DNA of 51,867 nt from Rhodobacteraceae bacterium UBA2776 (GCA_002352425.1 DEIK01000120.1:45212-97078); one strand, 5' to 3'. Positions 41,294 through 49,874 are shown, counted from the stretch's first letter. Numbers and translations: made by a program. Notes: generated by a model from the letters alone, not told the origin.

Positions 41294-43098
41294 TAATAAA
41301 CCCGTTTCTTCGGCGCAATCTTTTTCAAATCAATGCCGCCGTCTTTGGCAGCGGTCAGTGGTTCCAGATGCACGGGGCGATATTTCAGGGTCACTTTTGG
41401 CCCCTTAACAAACGCCAGCGAGTGTTTGCGCCAGTTCTTGTCGTCACGATCCGGATAGTCCTCATGGGCATGTGCGCCACGGCTTTCCTTGCGGGCCTCG
41501 GCGGCGACGATGGTGGCCATCGCGTTTGGCATCAGGTTGGTCAGCTCCAGCGTTTCCATCAGATCAGAGTTCCAGACCAACGATCTATCGGTCACCTTCA
41601 AATCATCAACCTTGGCGGCCACTTTTGTCATTTTATCGCAACCTTCGGCCAGCGATTTATCTGTGCGAAACACTGCGGCATCTGCCTGCATGGTGGTTTG
41701 CATTTCCATGCGCAGATCAGCCGTGGAAATGCCGCCATTTGCATGGCGCAGCCCATCAAACCGATCAAATGCAGCATCAACCGACGCCGCATTCAGGGTT
41801 GGATTAGAGGATTTGGGGTCAATGATTTCGCCAGCCTTGATGGCGGCAGCACGGCCAAACACAACCAAATCGATCAACGAGTTCGAGCCAAGACGATTGG
41901 CCCCATGCACAGAGGCACTGGCCGCTTCACCAACAGCCATCAAACCCGGCACAATCGCGTCAGGGTTTTTGGCGGTTGGGTTCAAGACTTCGCCCATGTA
42001 ATTGGTCGGAATGCCGCCCATGTTATAGTGCACTGTCGGCAACACTGGAATGGGTTCTTTGGTTAGATCCACACCCGCAAAAATCCGTGCGCTCTCGGAA
42101 ATACCAGGCAGGCGCAATGCCAAAGTTTCTGGCGGAAGGTGGTTCAAGTTCAAATGGATATGGTCCTTGTTTGGGCCCACCCCACGTCCTTCACGGATTT
42201 CCATCGTCATACAACGCGAAACAACGTCGCGGCTGGCTAGATCCTTGTAGGTTGGCGCATAGCGCTCCATGAACCGCTCACCTTCAGAGTTGGTCAGATA
42301 GCCGCCTTCGCCGCGCGCGCCCTCTGTGATCAGGCAACCAGCACCATAAATCCCTGTTGGGTGGAATTGAACGAATTCCATGTCCTGCAAAGGCAGCCCT
42401 TGGCGGGCAACCATACCGTTGCCATCGCCCGTGCAAGTGTGGGCCGATGTGGCACTGAAAAAGGCGCGACCATAGCCGCCAGTGGCCAGCACAACCATCT
42501 TGGCGTTGAACACATGCATGGTGCCGTCATCCAGCTTCCAGGCAACGACGCCCTGACATTGGCCGTCTTCGGACATGATCAGATCAGTGGCGAAATACTC
42601 GATATAGAATTCCGCACCCTGTTTTAGCGATTGGCCATAAAGCGTGTGCAGCATGGCGTGGCCGGTCCGGTCAGCAGCCGCACAAGTGCGCTGTACGGGG
42701 GGGCCTTCGCCAAATTCGGTGGTGTGACCACCAAAGGGACGCTGGTAAATCTTGCCTTCTTCGGTGCGCGAGAATGGCACGCCGTAGTGTTCCAATTCGT
42801 AAACCGCTTTGGGGGCTTCGCGCGCCAGATATTCCATCGCATCCGTGTCGCCCAACCAATCCGATCCCTTGACGGTATCGTAAAGGTGCCATTGCCAGTG
42901 GTCCGGCCCCATATTCGACAGGCTGGCAGCAATGCCACCCTGCGCCGCAACCGTATGGCTACGGGTTGGGAAAACCTTGGATACACAGGCGGTTTTCAGG
43001 CCTTGTTCGGCCATGCCCAAAGTGGCCCGCAGCCCAGCGCCGCCAGCCCCCACAACAATGACGTCGTAATCGTGGGTCTCATATTCATATGCAGCCAT
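41293..43098 (-). CDS. sdhA: Succinate dehydrogenase flavoprotein subunit
   Basis: Oxidises succinate to fumarate. From the ATG at 43098 (GGAGAAA upstream) the protein has 601 residues. It shows the FAD-binding VIVVGAGGAGLRATLGM, the histidine for covalent FAD in RSHTVAAQGGIAAS, the active-site segment QFHPTGIYGAGCLITEGARG, and the C-terminal KRVY with the usual RPV segment (KYRPVHLEPL). It overlaps sdhD upstream by a short gap and is directly followed by two small genes before sdhB. Confidence 0.96.
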   Translation of the reverse strand: MAAYEYETHDYDVIVVGAGGAGLRATLGMAEQGLKTACVSKVFPTRSHTVAAQGGIAASLSNMGPDHWQWHLYDTVKGSDWLGDTDAMEYLAREAPKAVYELEHYGVPFSRTEEGKIYQRPFGGHTTEFGEGPPVQRTCAAADRTGHAMLHTLYGQSLKQGAEFYIEYFATDLIMSEDGQCQGVVAWKLDDGTMHVFNAKMVVLATGGYGRAFFSATSAHTCTGDGNGMVARQGLPLQDMEFVQFHPTGIYGAGCLITEGARGEGGYLTNSEGERFMERYAPTYKDLASRDVVSRCMTMEIREGRGVGPNKDHIHLNLNHLPPETLALRLPGISESARIFAGVDLTKEPIPVLPTVHYNMGGIPTNYMGEVLNPTAKNPDAIVPGLMAVGEAASASVHGANRLGSNSLIDLVVFGRAAAIKAGEIIDPKSSNPTLNAASVDAAFDRFDGLRHANGGISTADLRMEMQTTMQADAAVFRTDKSLAEGCDKMTKVAAKVDDLKVTDRSLVWNSDLMETLELTNLMPNAMATIVAAEARKESRGAHAHEDYPDRDDKNWRKHSLAFVKGPKVTLKYRPVHLEPLTAAKDGGIDLKKIAPKKRVY

Positions 43099-43112
43099 GT
43101 TATTTCTCCGGC

Positions 43113-43493
43113 TCAAGCACTAAAGGCAATTTTGGCAATGGCAAACGCGGCTATCACAGCGACGCCGCCCCAAAACAATTTATTTGCGATCAAAAGACCG
43201 ATCCGTTTGCGATGACCGTGGATGTAATCCTCGATCACCACCTGCAGGCCCTGTTGTAGATGCATGCTCAACACGATGAAAAACATCACCGCAACCAGCG
43301 CGTGATAGGGATGCGCATAGGTTTGCAATATCACCGCATGATCCGCACCGAGGACACGGATGAACGGGAACAAAAACATCAGTGACAGCGGGATCAAGGC
43401 AATCGACGTGACCCGCTGCGACATCCAGTGGCCAACACCGCTATGGGATGACCCCAGCCCGTCAACGCGTTTACGATCAGTTATAAAAGACAT
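43113..43493 (-). CDS. sdhD: Succinate dehydrogenase membrane anchor subunit
   Basis: A 126-residue membrane anchor with three hydrophobic segments. The start at 43493 (MSFITDRKRVDGLG, GAGGGGA upstream) is chosen over a longer frame. Family features are HWMSQRVTSIALIPL near the first helix and SMHLQQGLQVVIEDYIHG, which holds the heme/quinone-side histidines. It lies between sdhC and sdhA, 10 bp after sdhC. Confidence 0.92.
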   Translation of the reverse strand: MSFITDRKRVDGLGSSHSGVGHWMSQRVTSIALIPLSLMFLFPFIRVLGADHAVILQTYAHPYHALVAVMFFIVLSMHLQQGLQVVIEDYIHGHRKRIGLLIANKLFWGGVAVIAAFAIAKIAFSA

Positions 43494-43503
43494 TTCATTC
43501 CCC

Positions 43504-43908
43504 TCACATAGCCAAGACGATGCACAGCACCGTGGCAATCACCGACATCGCCGCAGCAATCCAACCCGAACGACGCACTGTTTTCATGCCCATGCCTTTG
43601 ACGGCATCCCAGCGCAAATGGCGCAATCCGTTGAAAAAGTGGAACCAAAAAGCCCAGAGCGACGCGACAAGGATCAAAAGCCCGAACCATGATGTCATGA
43701 ACCCATCAACCATCGCGAAATATTCAGCCCCTGTGGCTGCTGCCAAAAACCACCATGCGATCAGCACTGTGGCCAAGATCATGCCGATGCCGGTGATCCG
43801 GTTCAGAATCGACAGTATGGATGTGATCTGCGGACGGTAAATTTGCAAATGGGGTGAAAGCGGGCGATTGGCCGGATTTGCGGCTGCCCCCTGATTTTCA
43901 GTTGCCAT
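43504..43908 (-). CDS. sdhC: Succinate dehydrogenase cytochrome b556 subunit
   Basis: A 134-residue heme-binding membrane subunit with three hydrophobic helices. The SdhC signature RPLSPHLQIYRPQITSILSI and the heme-histidine segment FNGLRHLRWDAVKGMG are clear. The ATG at 43908 has AGGG upstream. It heads the operon; the paired TGTGATCACA motif sits about 170 bp upstream. Confidence 0.93.
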   Translation of the reverse strand: MATENQGAAANPANRPLSPHLQIYRPQITSILSILNRITGIGMILATVLIAWWFLAAATGAEYFAMVDGFMTSWFGLLILVASLWAFWFHFFNGLRHLRWDAVKGMGMKTVRRSGWIAAAMSVIATVLCIVLAM

Positions 43909-44077
43909 CGTGTCTACCCTTTCAGGTTCAAATGCCTTTGCGTGGCACAAAATGCCAGCGCACGGCGTATCAATGCTCTACTTATCAATGATGAATAACG
44001 CCTTACCTCGGTCAAGTCACGCGATCTAACGTAATGTTAGCGCAAATATTTCCCCTAATATGGCGATTTTAGAGACT

Positions 44078-44107
44078 TGTGATCACACAAGACGTGCTGT
44101 GATCACA
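44078..44107. promoter_or_regulatory. Paired TGTGATCACA palindromes upstream of sdhC
   Basis: Two perfect 10-bp palindromes at 44078-44087 and 44098-44107, starts 20 bp apart, so on the same DNA face. The same paired arrangement occurs upstream of sucC (51106 and 51127). Two copies in each of two TCA-cycle promoters strongly suggest an operator. The half-sites abut, unlike CRP/FNR sites, which have a spacer. Confidence 0.75.
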
Positions 44108-44136
44108 AATTTACCTTCCCGCAGCGCCACCGCGAC

Positions 44137-44988
44137 TCAATTGGGGGCGTCCCGATACAAATCATCAATGTAATCCGTACAGAGCGTGATTTTTTCGCGC
44201 CCTGACGTATAGTAGGCGTAAAAATTACGGTCGCGCCCGCAACGCTTCACCGTGACCCGCAAACGTCTTGGCAGGTTGAATTTCTCGTTCACCCTTTTCA
44301 CCTCGTCTTCAATCACTTGGGCCGCGTGAATTTGCAGCGAGGATCGGGCGCTTTCTGTAAAACTGATGGGTTTTCCGGTTTTTGCATCCTCTATGCGTTT
44401 GATCATCAAATCCCAACTGTTCTTAGCCAAGGCAAATTCATCTTCGCAAGCCTCGGCACGATCTTGTGGCAGTCCCATTTTTTCGGCGAACCCGGCACGG
44501 CGTTTGGCTGCGCGGCCATAGGTCAGACAAACGATGTTGTAATAGCGTTGCATGTCGGGGCCGTGCTCGTCCGCCCAATCCCATTCGTGACCTTTGCGGC
44601 GCATCTTGAGTGCATCCATTTCGAAACCACGCGCTGCGGCACGGTTGATCGCAATCGCCTCGTCCCCGTTAAACAGACGGTCCACCATGACCACGCTGAA
44701 CACATCAGCTGCGTCTTCCTCTTGTCCTAAGACGGGCAGCTCCATGATGTCGATCAGCGCATGGGCCAATTCATGATAAAACGTCGAGATCAGGTTTCGT
44801 CGTACAAAGGCGAACCGCTGCGCGTCCAGCGGCGCGGCTTCAGGCTTGTCTTGTTTGTCACTGTTTTGTTGATGGGTTTGCGACAGTGTTTCCTTGACAA
44901 CCTTATCGACTTGTTTGTTCACGTCACTGTCAGCCGTCGCCGCGATTGGCATAAACAAGGCGAGACAAAAAATAATACAGTTTTTCAT
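44137..44988 (-). CDS. DUF4344 putative metallopeptidase, exported
   Basis: A predicted secreted protein of about 283 residues. A signal peptide (MKNCIIFCLALFMPIAATA) leads to a mature protein with the zincin motif FYHELAHALIDIMELPVLGQ, where HExxH-like HELAH gives two zinc histidines and the glutamate base; later features are EEDAADVFS and CLTYGRAAKRR. These match DUF4344. I prefer the ATG at 44988 over an upstream one at 45039. Its stop is 30 bp from the TGTGATCACA pair, so it is convergent toward the sdh promoter region. Confidence 0.75.
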   Translation of the reverse strand: MKNCIIFCLALFMPIAATADSDVNKQVDKVVKETLSQTHQQNSDKQDKPEAAPLDAQRFAFVRRNLISTFYHELAHALIDIMELPVLGQEEDAADVFSVVMVDRLFNGDEAIAINRAAARGFEMDALKMRRKGHEWDWADEHGPDMQRYYNIVCLTYGRAAKRRAGFAEKMGLPQDRAEACEDEFALAKNSWDLMIKRIEDAKTGKPISFTESARSSLQIHAAQVIEDEVKRVNEKFNLPRRLRVTVKRCGRDRNFYAYYTSGREKITLCTDYIDDLYRDAPN

Positions 44989-45114
44989 ACCCAGCATGAT
45001 CGGCATCCCGCCAGAACTGTCAAGCACCGCAAACAGCACTGCACCTGGATTGATTTAGCCCAGCGACCCCGATAGATGTTGACTGTATTAACGCGAAAAT
45101 GATTGAGATTGAAC

Positions 45115-45405
45115 ATGATACCATTGCAAAAACTCACCCTTCTCATGCTCACCGTGCTGGCCACGGCAACGGTCGCCGCACTGCTGATGGGAGGGTTCAT
45201 GCCGCTGTTCAGCGTCGCCGGCGGCCTGTTGTTTCTGTATTATCTTGTGCTCTATTTCGGGATGCGGTTCGTCACGAATACGGCAAAAAATCCGTTCATT
45301 TACGGCTTTTGGGTTCTGTTCCTTGGCCCAATCGTCTTGACCCTTATAGATCCCGAAGCGGTCTTGAATTTCCTATTGCAAGGCATTCACCTAGACATGA
45401 AGTGA
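45115..45405 (+). CDS. Small membrane protein
   Basis: A 96-residue protein with about three hydrophobic segments (LLMLTVLATATVAALLMG, LFSVAGGLLFLYYLVLY, FIYGFWVLFLGPIVLTLI). I recognise no family. The ATG at 45115 follows a weak ribosome-binding site; a TTG four codons earlier is an alternative. It is flanked by a divergent DUF4344 gene and the convergent mch gene, so it has its own promoter. Confidence 0.6.
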   Translation: MIPLQKLTLLMLTVLATATVAALLMGGFMPLFSVAGGLLFLYYLVLYFGMRFVTNTAKNPFIYGFWVLFLGPIVLTLIDPEAVLNFLLQGIHLDMK

Positions 45406-45412
45406 CGCCACC

Positions 45413-46441
45413 CTACAGCGGCATCACTGCCCAATAGTCCAGATCCAGCAGCACGTCTGGCAGGTATTTCCCATCTTCCCCGCGCAACTCAAAGGCCGTT
45501 CCCTTGGTGGCCACGGTCCGCAACCGGATCAACCCAACGCCGGGCGCATTGGTTTCGGCGACGTCCAGAACCTCGGACCAGGCCCGCACCGTGTCGCCCG
45601 CAAAACAAGGGTTCGCGTGGGCACCTGCATTGATGCCAACCATCATCTGTGCATTGGCCAGCCCGTTAAAGCTCAGCGCGCGCGCCAGTGAAATGATATG
45701 GCCGCCATACATCAGGCGCTTGCCATCCGGCCGTGCTGTGGCGTCAAAATGCACCTTGGCGGTGTTTTGCCAAAGGCGCGTCGCGATCATGTGTTCGGCT
45801 TCCTCGATTGTCACGCCATCGACATGGTCTATCTGCTCGCCAACAGTGTAATCTTGCAACCGATGTGCTTCGCCCGCCTTGATGAAATCATAGTCGGTAA
45901 AATCCAATCCTTTGGGCAAGTTCACGCGGTCTACCGGCACAACCTTGGCCAATTCAGGGACAACAACATCGGGGGCGGGCGCGTCCAGATTGCGCTTCTT
46001 GACCATCACCCAGCGCACATATTCCAACACCGCCTCGCCGTGCTGGTTGGTGCCCGTGGTGCGCACCCAAACGACACCGTTCTTGCCGTTAGAGTTTTGT
46101 TTTAAACCAATCACTTGACTAGAAGATCGCAACGTGTCGCCAGCATAGACGGGCTTTAACCACCGCGCCTCGGCATAGCCCAAATTGGCCACTGCATTCA
46201 GCGAAATGTCCGGCACGGTTTTGCCAAACACCACGTGGAATGTGATCAAGTCGTCCATCGGGGACGCTGCCAGCCCGCTGGCCCGCGCAAATTCGTCCGA
46301 TGACGCCAGCGCATGACGGGCTGGATACATCGCATGGTACAGCGCCCGTTCGCCACCCGACACCGTGCGTGGCACCGCATGCTCGATCACTTCATTCAAC
46401 CGGTAGTCTTCAAAAAACCGTCCTGCGGTGGTTTTGCTCAT
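45413..46441 (-). CDS. mch: Mesaconyl-CoA hydratase (beta-methylmalyl-CoA dehydratase)
   Basis: Hydrates mesaconyl-C1-CoA to beta-methylmalyl-CoA in the ethylmalonyl-CoA pathway of acetyl-CoA assimilation. The 342-residue protein is a double hot-dog MaoC-type hydratase, close in length to the Rhodobacter enzyme. Recognised from GRFFEDYRLNEVIEHAVPRT, ITFHVVFGKTVPDISLNAVA and YGGHIISLARALSFNG. The ATG is adjacent to the DUF1737 stop (TAAATG). It is the last gene of the leftward mcl2-nnrU-DUF1737-mch operon. Confidence 0.92.
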   Translation of the reverse strand: MSKTTAGRFFEDYRLNEVIEHAVPRTVSGGERALYHAMYPARHALASSDEFARASGLAASPMDDLITFHVVFGKTVPDISLNAVANLGYAEARWLKPVYAGDTLRSSSQVIGLKQNSNGKNGVVWVRTTGTNQHGEAVLEYVRWVMVKKRNLDAPAPDVVVPELAKVVPVDRVNLPKGLDFTDYDFIKAGEAHRLQDYTVGEQIDHVDGVTIEEAEHMIATRLWQNTAKVHFDATARPDGKRLMYGGHIISLARALSFNGLANAQMMVGINAGAHANPCFAGDTVRAWSEVLDVAETNAPGVGLIRLRTVATKGTAFELRGEDGKYLPDVLLDLDYWAVMPL

Positions 46442-46645
46442 TTACTGCGCTCCTAGTTTCAACTCGGGCGAATAGGCGACGTCGGCATCCTTGATCACCG
46501 CTTGGCCACAACGCATCACCCCATTGGCGTGATCAAAGGCATAGGTCGGATCGCCATAGAGCACCCAGCCCTTGCTCAGTGCCTCGGACACCTTGTGACA
46601 AAACGCTGCCGTGTCGTCTTCGGTCAACAGCCGGTATAACGTCAT
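46442..46645 (-). CDS. DUF1737 domain protein
   Basis: A 67-residue protein made of one DUF1737 domain: YRLLTEDDTAAFCHKVSEAL, SKGWVLYGDPTYAFD, and GQAVIKD. The role of this domain is not known to me. It overlaps the nnrU stop by ATGA and is directly followed by mch, so it is part of that operon. Confidence 0.82.
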   Translation of the reverse strand: MTLYRLLTEDDTAAFCHKVSEALSKGWVLYGDPTYAFDHANGVMRCGQAVIKDADVAYSPELKLGAQ

Positions 46646-47199
46646 CCGTAAGTCCCCCGAAACGGGCTATAGCCCAGCCAAATATGCACCCCTGTGATAA
46701 GCGCATATAGAACCAGCGCAATAAGTGCGTTCTTTACGTCTTTTGGAAAAGGTCCGGCTTCGGGACGATCCCACGCCCCATCACCGCGATTTGCCAGCTG
46801 CATTTGTATCAAGGCCCAAACGGCCAACCCGCCAAACAACACCACTGAGGCACTGTCCCCATTCACCAGCAAATGCGCCACCGCCCAGATCACCAGGCCC
46901 CACATCATCGGATGGCGTACTTTGGACGCGACCCAGCCGCGCGAGGAACCCGCCCCCAACATAAACAGCGACAACACCATCAGCAGGTTGTTCGCATGAC
47001 CCATGCCTGCCAACGGGGTATACACCGACGTGCTGTCGGCCATCCGGTACCCGAATATCATCATCACAACCGAGGCCAGCGTCAGCACCGCGACCAACCC
47101 CTTGCCCTTGTCGCCCATCGAGGCCCGCAAACCCGGCGTCACCCGTTTGAAAAAATGCGCAACCGCCCAAAGGACGACGCCTGCTATTAGTAGTGCCAT
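46642..47199 (-). CDS. NnrU family membrane protein
   Basis: A 185-residue inner-membrane protein of the NnrU family with five to six hydrophobic segments (LIAGVVLWAVAHFF, VAVLTLASVVMMIFGY, LLMVLSLFMLGAG, MMWGLVIWAVAHLL, VVLFGGLAVWALIQ, NALIALVLYALITGVHIWLG). NnrU was first seen near denitrification genes, and related proteins act in isoprenoid/carotenoid isomerisation; here the context is the ethylmalonyl-CoA pathway and no denitrification gene is near. Function unresolved. Confidence 0.85.
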   Translation of the reverse strand: MALLIAGVVLWAVAHFFKRVTPGLRASMGDKGKGLVAVLTLASVVMMIFGYRMADSTSVYTPLAGMGHANNLLMVLSLFMLGAGSSRGWVASKVRHPMMWGLVIWAVAHLLVNGDSASVVLFGGLAVWALIQMQLANRGDGAWDRPEAGPFPKDVKNALIALVLYALITGVHIWLGYSPFRGTYG

Positions 47200-47202
47200 A
47201 TT

Positions 47203-48048
47203 CTATTCCTCCAGTGATGAAATCATATCGGCCTTAGCCAATGTTTGCCGCGCCGTCACAATATGCAGGTTCTCAACGATCTTACCATCCACGACAGCCA
47301 CGCCCAAGCCTTTGGCTTCAGCCGCCTCAAAGGCCTCGATTTGACGCCGCGCAAGGTCCACCTCATCCGCACTCGGGGCAAAGGCCGCGTTGGTCACAGC
47401 CAATTGGGCCGGGTGAATCAGGGTTTTGCCGTCAAAGCCCAAATCACGGCCCTGCTCGCACTCAGTCAGTAACCCGTCTTCATCCTTGAAGGCGTTGTAA
47501 ACCCCGTCAATCGCCACCACCCCATGACAGCGCGCTGCCAACAGGCACATCTGCAAGCTGGTCATCATAGGCAAACGGTCTGCACGAAAGCGGCAATTCA
47601 GATCCTTGGCCAGATCATTGGTGCCCATCACCATACCCATCAATTGAGGGTGCGCGGCGATTTCGGCCGCATTCAGTATACCCAGCGGTGTCTCCATCAT
47701 CGCCCAAATCGGCACATCACCAACCAGTTTGGCCAAAGCATCCACATCAGCCGCACTGCCCACCTTAGGCAGCAAAACCGCATCTGCCCCGCTGACCGCT
47801 GCCGCATCGGCAACGCCCCACTCGGTGTCCAAAGCATTGATGCGCACAATCTTGAACCGTGTGCCGTAATCTTGCGTTAACGCCTCCGCCAGCAAATCCC
47901 GTGCCGCGGCTTTTTCCTCGACCGCCACTGCGTCTTCTAAATCAAAGATGATCGCATCCACCTTCAGACCACGGGCTTTTTCAAGCGCGCGCGCTTTGGA
48001 TGCGGGGATGTATAAAACTGATCTATAGGGACGTGCTTGCTGTTCCAT
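47203..48048 (-). CDS. mcl2: HpcH/HpaI-type CoA lyase, probably (3S)-malyl-CoA thioesterase
   Basis: A 281-residue member of the citrate-lyase beta/malyl-CoA lyase superfamily. It shows SVLYIPASKARALEKARGL, DAIIFDLEDAV (metal Asp/Glu), IWAMMETPLGILNAAEI and GKTLIHPAQL. The length fits Rhodobacter Mcl2, which hydrolyses (3S)-malyl-CoA, better than Mcl1 (about 318 residues), the malyl-CoA/methylmalyl-CoA lyase. Its position in one operon with mch supports the ethylmalonyl-CoA pathway. A citramalyl-type lyase is the main alternative. Confidence 0.85.
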   Translation of the reverse strand: MEQQARPYRSVLYIPASKARALEKARGLKVDAIIFDLEDAVAVEEKAAARDLLAEALTQDYGTRFKIVRINALDTEWGVADAAAVSGADAVLLPKVGSAADVDALAKLVGDVPIWAMMETPLGILNAAEIAAHPQLMGMVMGTNDLAKDLNCRFRADRLPMMTSLQMCLLAARCHGVVAIDGVYNAFKDEDGLLTECEQGRDLGFDGKTLIHPAQLAVTNAAFAPSADEVDLARRQIEAFEAAEAKGLGVAVVDGKIVENLHIVTARQTLAKADMISSLEE

Positions 48049-48249
48049 GATTCTGCCTCTTGGTAATAATCTTGCGCAGAAAGCAACATTTCAGCACCAT
48101 TGAGCAACCCCTTATTGCCGTCGCCTCGGTTTCTTTTTTGCTCATATACCTCCATCGAAGGCATCTTGGCATTTTGACCCGCAGGGGCAAAATGCTTGGG
48201 GCGATGTGCGCAGCACAGCGCAATCCCTGAAACTTGCATTCATCTATCG

Positions 48250-48278
48250 TTAACCATCACGCCCCCAAAATTAACCAT
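48250..48278 (+). promoter_or_regulatory. Two TTAACCAT direct repeats (possible CtrA sites)
   Basis: TTAACCAT occurs at 48250-48257 and 48271-48278, starts 21 bp apart, in front of the small secreted-protein gene at 48345. TTAACCAT is the alphaproteobacterial CtrA half-site form. Spacing is longer than the classic TTAA-N7-TTAA, so this is a suggestion only. Confidence 0.4.
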
Positions 48279-48344
48279 TTCTTGGGTGTTCCTAGCGCAC
48301 ATTAGACAAACAAAAGGAGGGCCACCCGAGGAAAGGTAAAAGAC

Positions 48345-48662
48345 ATGAACCGTAATTTGTTAACACTATCACTGGGCATCAGTGCAATCCTGCTCAGCAC
48401 GCAATTCGCTTTCAGCCAAGGCGCAAACTGCGCCCAGCGCGAGGCCGTCGTCACCCGCTTGGCCCAGGCCTACGGCGAGACCCGTCAAAGCATGGGGCTG
48501 GCTGCCAACAATGCCGTGATCGAGGTTTTCGCATCGAATGAGACTGGCACATGGACCATCACGGTAACCACGTCAGATGGACGAACCTGCCTTGTGGCCT
48601 CGGGCCAAGCCTTTGAGGAACTGGCTGACCGCCTAATTCCTGAAAGCGAATCTGACGCTTAA
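48345..48662 (+). CDS. Small secreted protein
   Basis: A 105-residue exported protein with a signal peptide (MNRNLLTLSLGISAILLSTQ, then FAFSQ, cleavage near FSQG) and two cysteines (GANCAQREA, GRTCLVASG) that could pair in the periplasm. The middle reads VIEVFASNETGTWTITVTTS. It resembles conserved short hypothetical proteins of Rhodobacteraceae; no function known. A GAGGAAAGG ribosome-binding site precedes the ATG. Confidence 0.75.
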   Translation: MNRNLLTLSLGISAILLSTQFAFSQGANCAQREAVVTRLAQAYGETRQSMGLAANNAVIEVFASNETGTWTITVTTSDGRTCLVASGQAFEELADRLIPESESDA

Positions 48663-48682
48663 GAATACCTGTCAAACCACTT

Positions 48683-48711
48683 GGGCACCTGCGATGGGCG
48701 CGCAGGTGTCC
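48683..48711 (+). terminator. Stem-loop after the small secreted-protein gene
   Basis: GGGCACCTGCG and CGCAGGTGTCC form an 11-bp stem (one wobble pair) with a 7-base loop, 20 bp after the stop. No U-tract follows, so it may stabilise the mRNA end instead of terminating by itself. Confidence 0.55.
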
Positions 48712-48835
48712 ATGATACCGCTCACATTCAAACTCCCCGATTTGACGCGATCCCGAATGCCTGTTCAAATGCCTTGCGCGCAGGTTCAGGAATAGATAGT
48801 CAAACAGCGAAATTATCGGATCAGGAGATCACACA

Positions 48836-49798
48836 ATGGCCAGAGCAAAAATTGCCCTAATCGGCGCCGGACAAATCGGCGGCACACTTGCCCACCTCGC
48901 AGCAATGAAAGAACTCGGCGACGTCGTCATGTTCGACATCGCCGACGGTGTGCCACAGGGCAAGTCCCTCGACATCGCCGAAGCGGGCCCATCCGAGGGC
49001 TTTGACGCCACCATGAAAGGCACCACCGATTACGCCGACATCGCCGACGCCGATGTGTGCATCGTGACCGCTGGTGTGGCCCGCAAACCCGGCATGAGCC
49101 GTGATGATCTGCTGGGCATCAACCTGAAAGTTATGAAATCCGTTGGCGAAGGCATCGCCAAGCACGCGCCTAATGCGTTTGTGATTTGCATCACCAACCC
49201 GCTGGACGCCATGGTTTGGGCTCTGCGCGAATTTTCCGGCCTGCCCCACGAAAAAGTCTGCGGCATGGCTGGCGTTTTGGACAGCGCCCGTTTCCGTCAC
49301 TTCCTGTCACTGGAATTTGGCGTCTCGATGCGCGACGTCACTGCCTTCGTTCTGGGCGGCCACGGCGACACTATGGTGCCGTTGACACGTTACTCCACCG
49401 TTGGCGGCATCCCGCTGCCTGACATGGTGAAAATGGGCTGGACCACACAGGAAAAAATGGATGCAATCGTACAGCGCACCCGTGATGGCGGCGCTGAAAT
49501 CGTTGGCCTGCTGAAAACTGGCTCCGCTTTCTACGCGCCCGCTACTTCCGCGATTGAAATGGCCGAAGCCTATCTGAAAGACCAAAAACGCGTGCTGCCA
49601 TGTGCGGCCTATGTTGACGGCGCTCTTGGGCTTGACGGGTTTTACGTTGGCGTGCCGACCATCATTGGGGCTGGCGGCATCGAGCGCGTGATCGACATTG
49701 ATCTATCCAAAGACGAGCAGAAAATGTTCGACAGCTCTGTGGAGGCGGTCAAAGGCTTGGTTGAAGCCTGTAAAGCGATTGATCCTTCCCTCGGCTAG
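48836..49798 (+). CDS. mdh: Malate dehydrogenase
   Basis: Interconverts malate and oxaloacetate with NAD in the TCA cycle. The 320-residue LDH-like MDH has the cofactor loop IALIGAGQIGGTLAHLA, the substrate arginine segment KPGMSRDDLL, CITNPLDAMVW, and the catalytic histidine in LGGHGDTMVPL. AGGAGA precedes the ATG. It opens the mdh-(unknown)-sucC region; a hairpin terminator follows it. Confidence 0.97.
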   Translation: MARAKIALIGAGQIGGTLAHLAAMKELGDVVMFDIADGVPQGKSLDIAEAGPSEGFDATMKGTTDYADIADADVCIVTAGVARKPGMSRDDLLGINLKVMKSVGEGIAKHAPNAFVICITNPLDAMVWALREFSGLPHEKVCGMAGVLDSARFRHFLSLEFGVSMRDVTAFVLGGHGDTMVPLTRYSTVGGIPLPDMVKMGWTTQEKMDAIVQRTRDGGAEIVGLLKTGSAFYAPATSAIEMAEAYLKDQKRVLPCAAYVDGALGLDGFYVGVPTIIGAGGIERVIDIDLSKDEQKMFDSSVEAVKGLVEACKAIDPSLG

Positions 49799-49821
49799 GG
49801 TATTCCTGACTTGTAATTCGG

Positions 49822-49858
49822 AAAAAGGCATCCCATTTTGGTGGGGTGCCTTTTGTTT
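49822..49858 (+). terminator. Rho-independent terminator of mdh
   Basis: AAAAGGCATCCC pairs with GGGGTGCCTTTT (one wobble) around ATTTTGGT, followed by GTTTTA. It lies 25 bp after mdh and 16 bp before the next start, so it probably attenuates read-through. Confidence 0.85.
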
Positions 49859-49874
49859 TATCAGGAGTAATTCC

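Noticed and set aside
41191..42066. Plus-strand open frame of 291 codons opposite sdhA
   Set aside because: Antisense shadow of sdhA; no domain recognised.
44078..44107. CRP/FNR-type sites
   Set aside because: CRP/FNR sites are TGTGA-N6-TCACA or TTGAT-N4-ATCAA; here the half-sites abut with no spacer, so a different regulator family is more likely.
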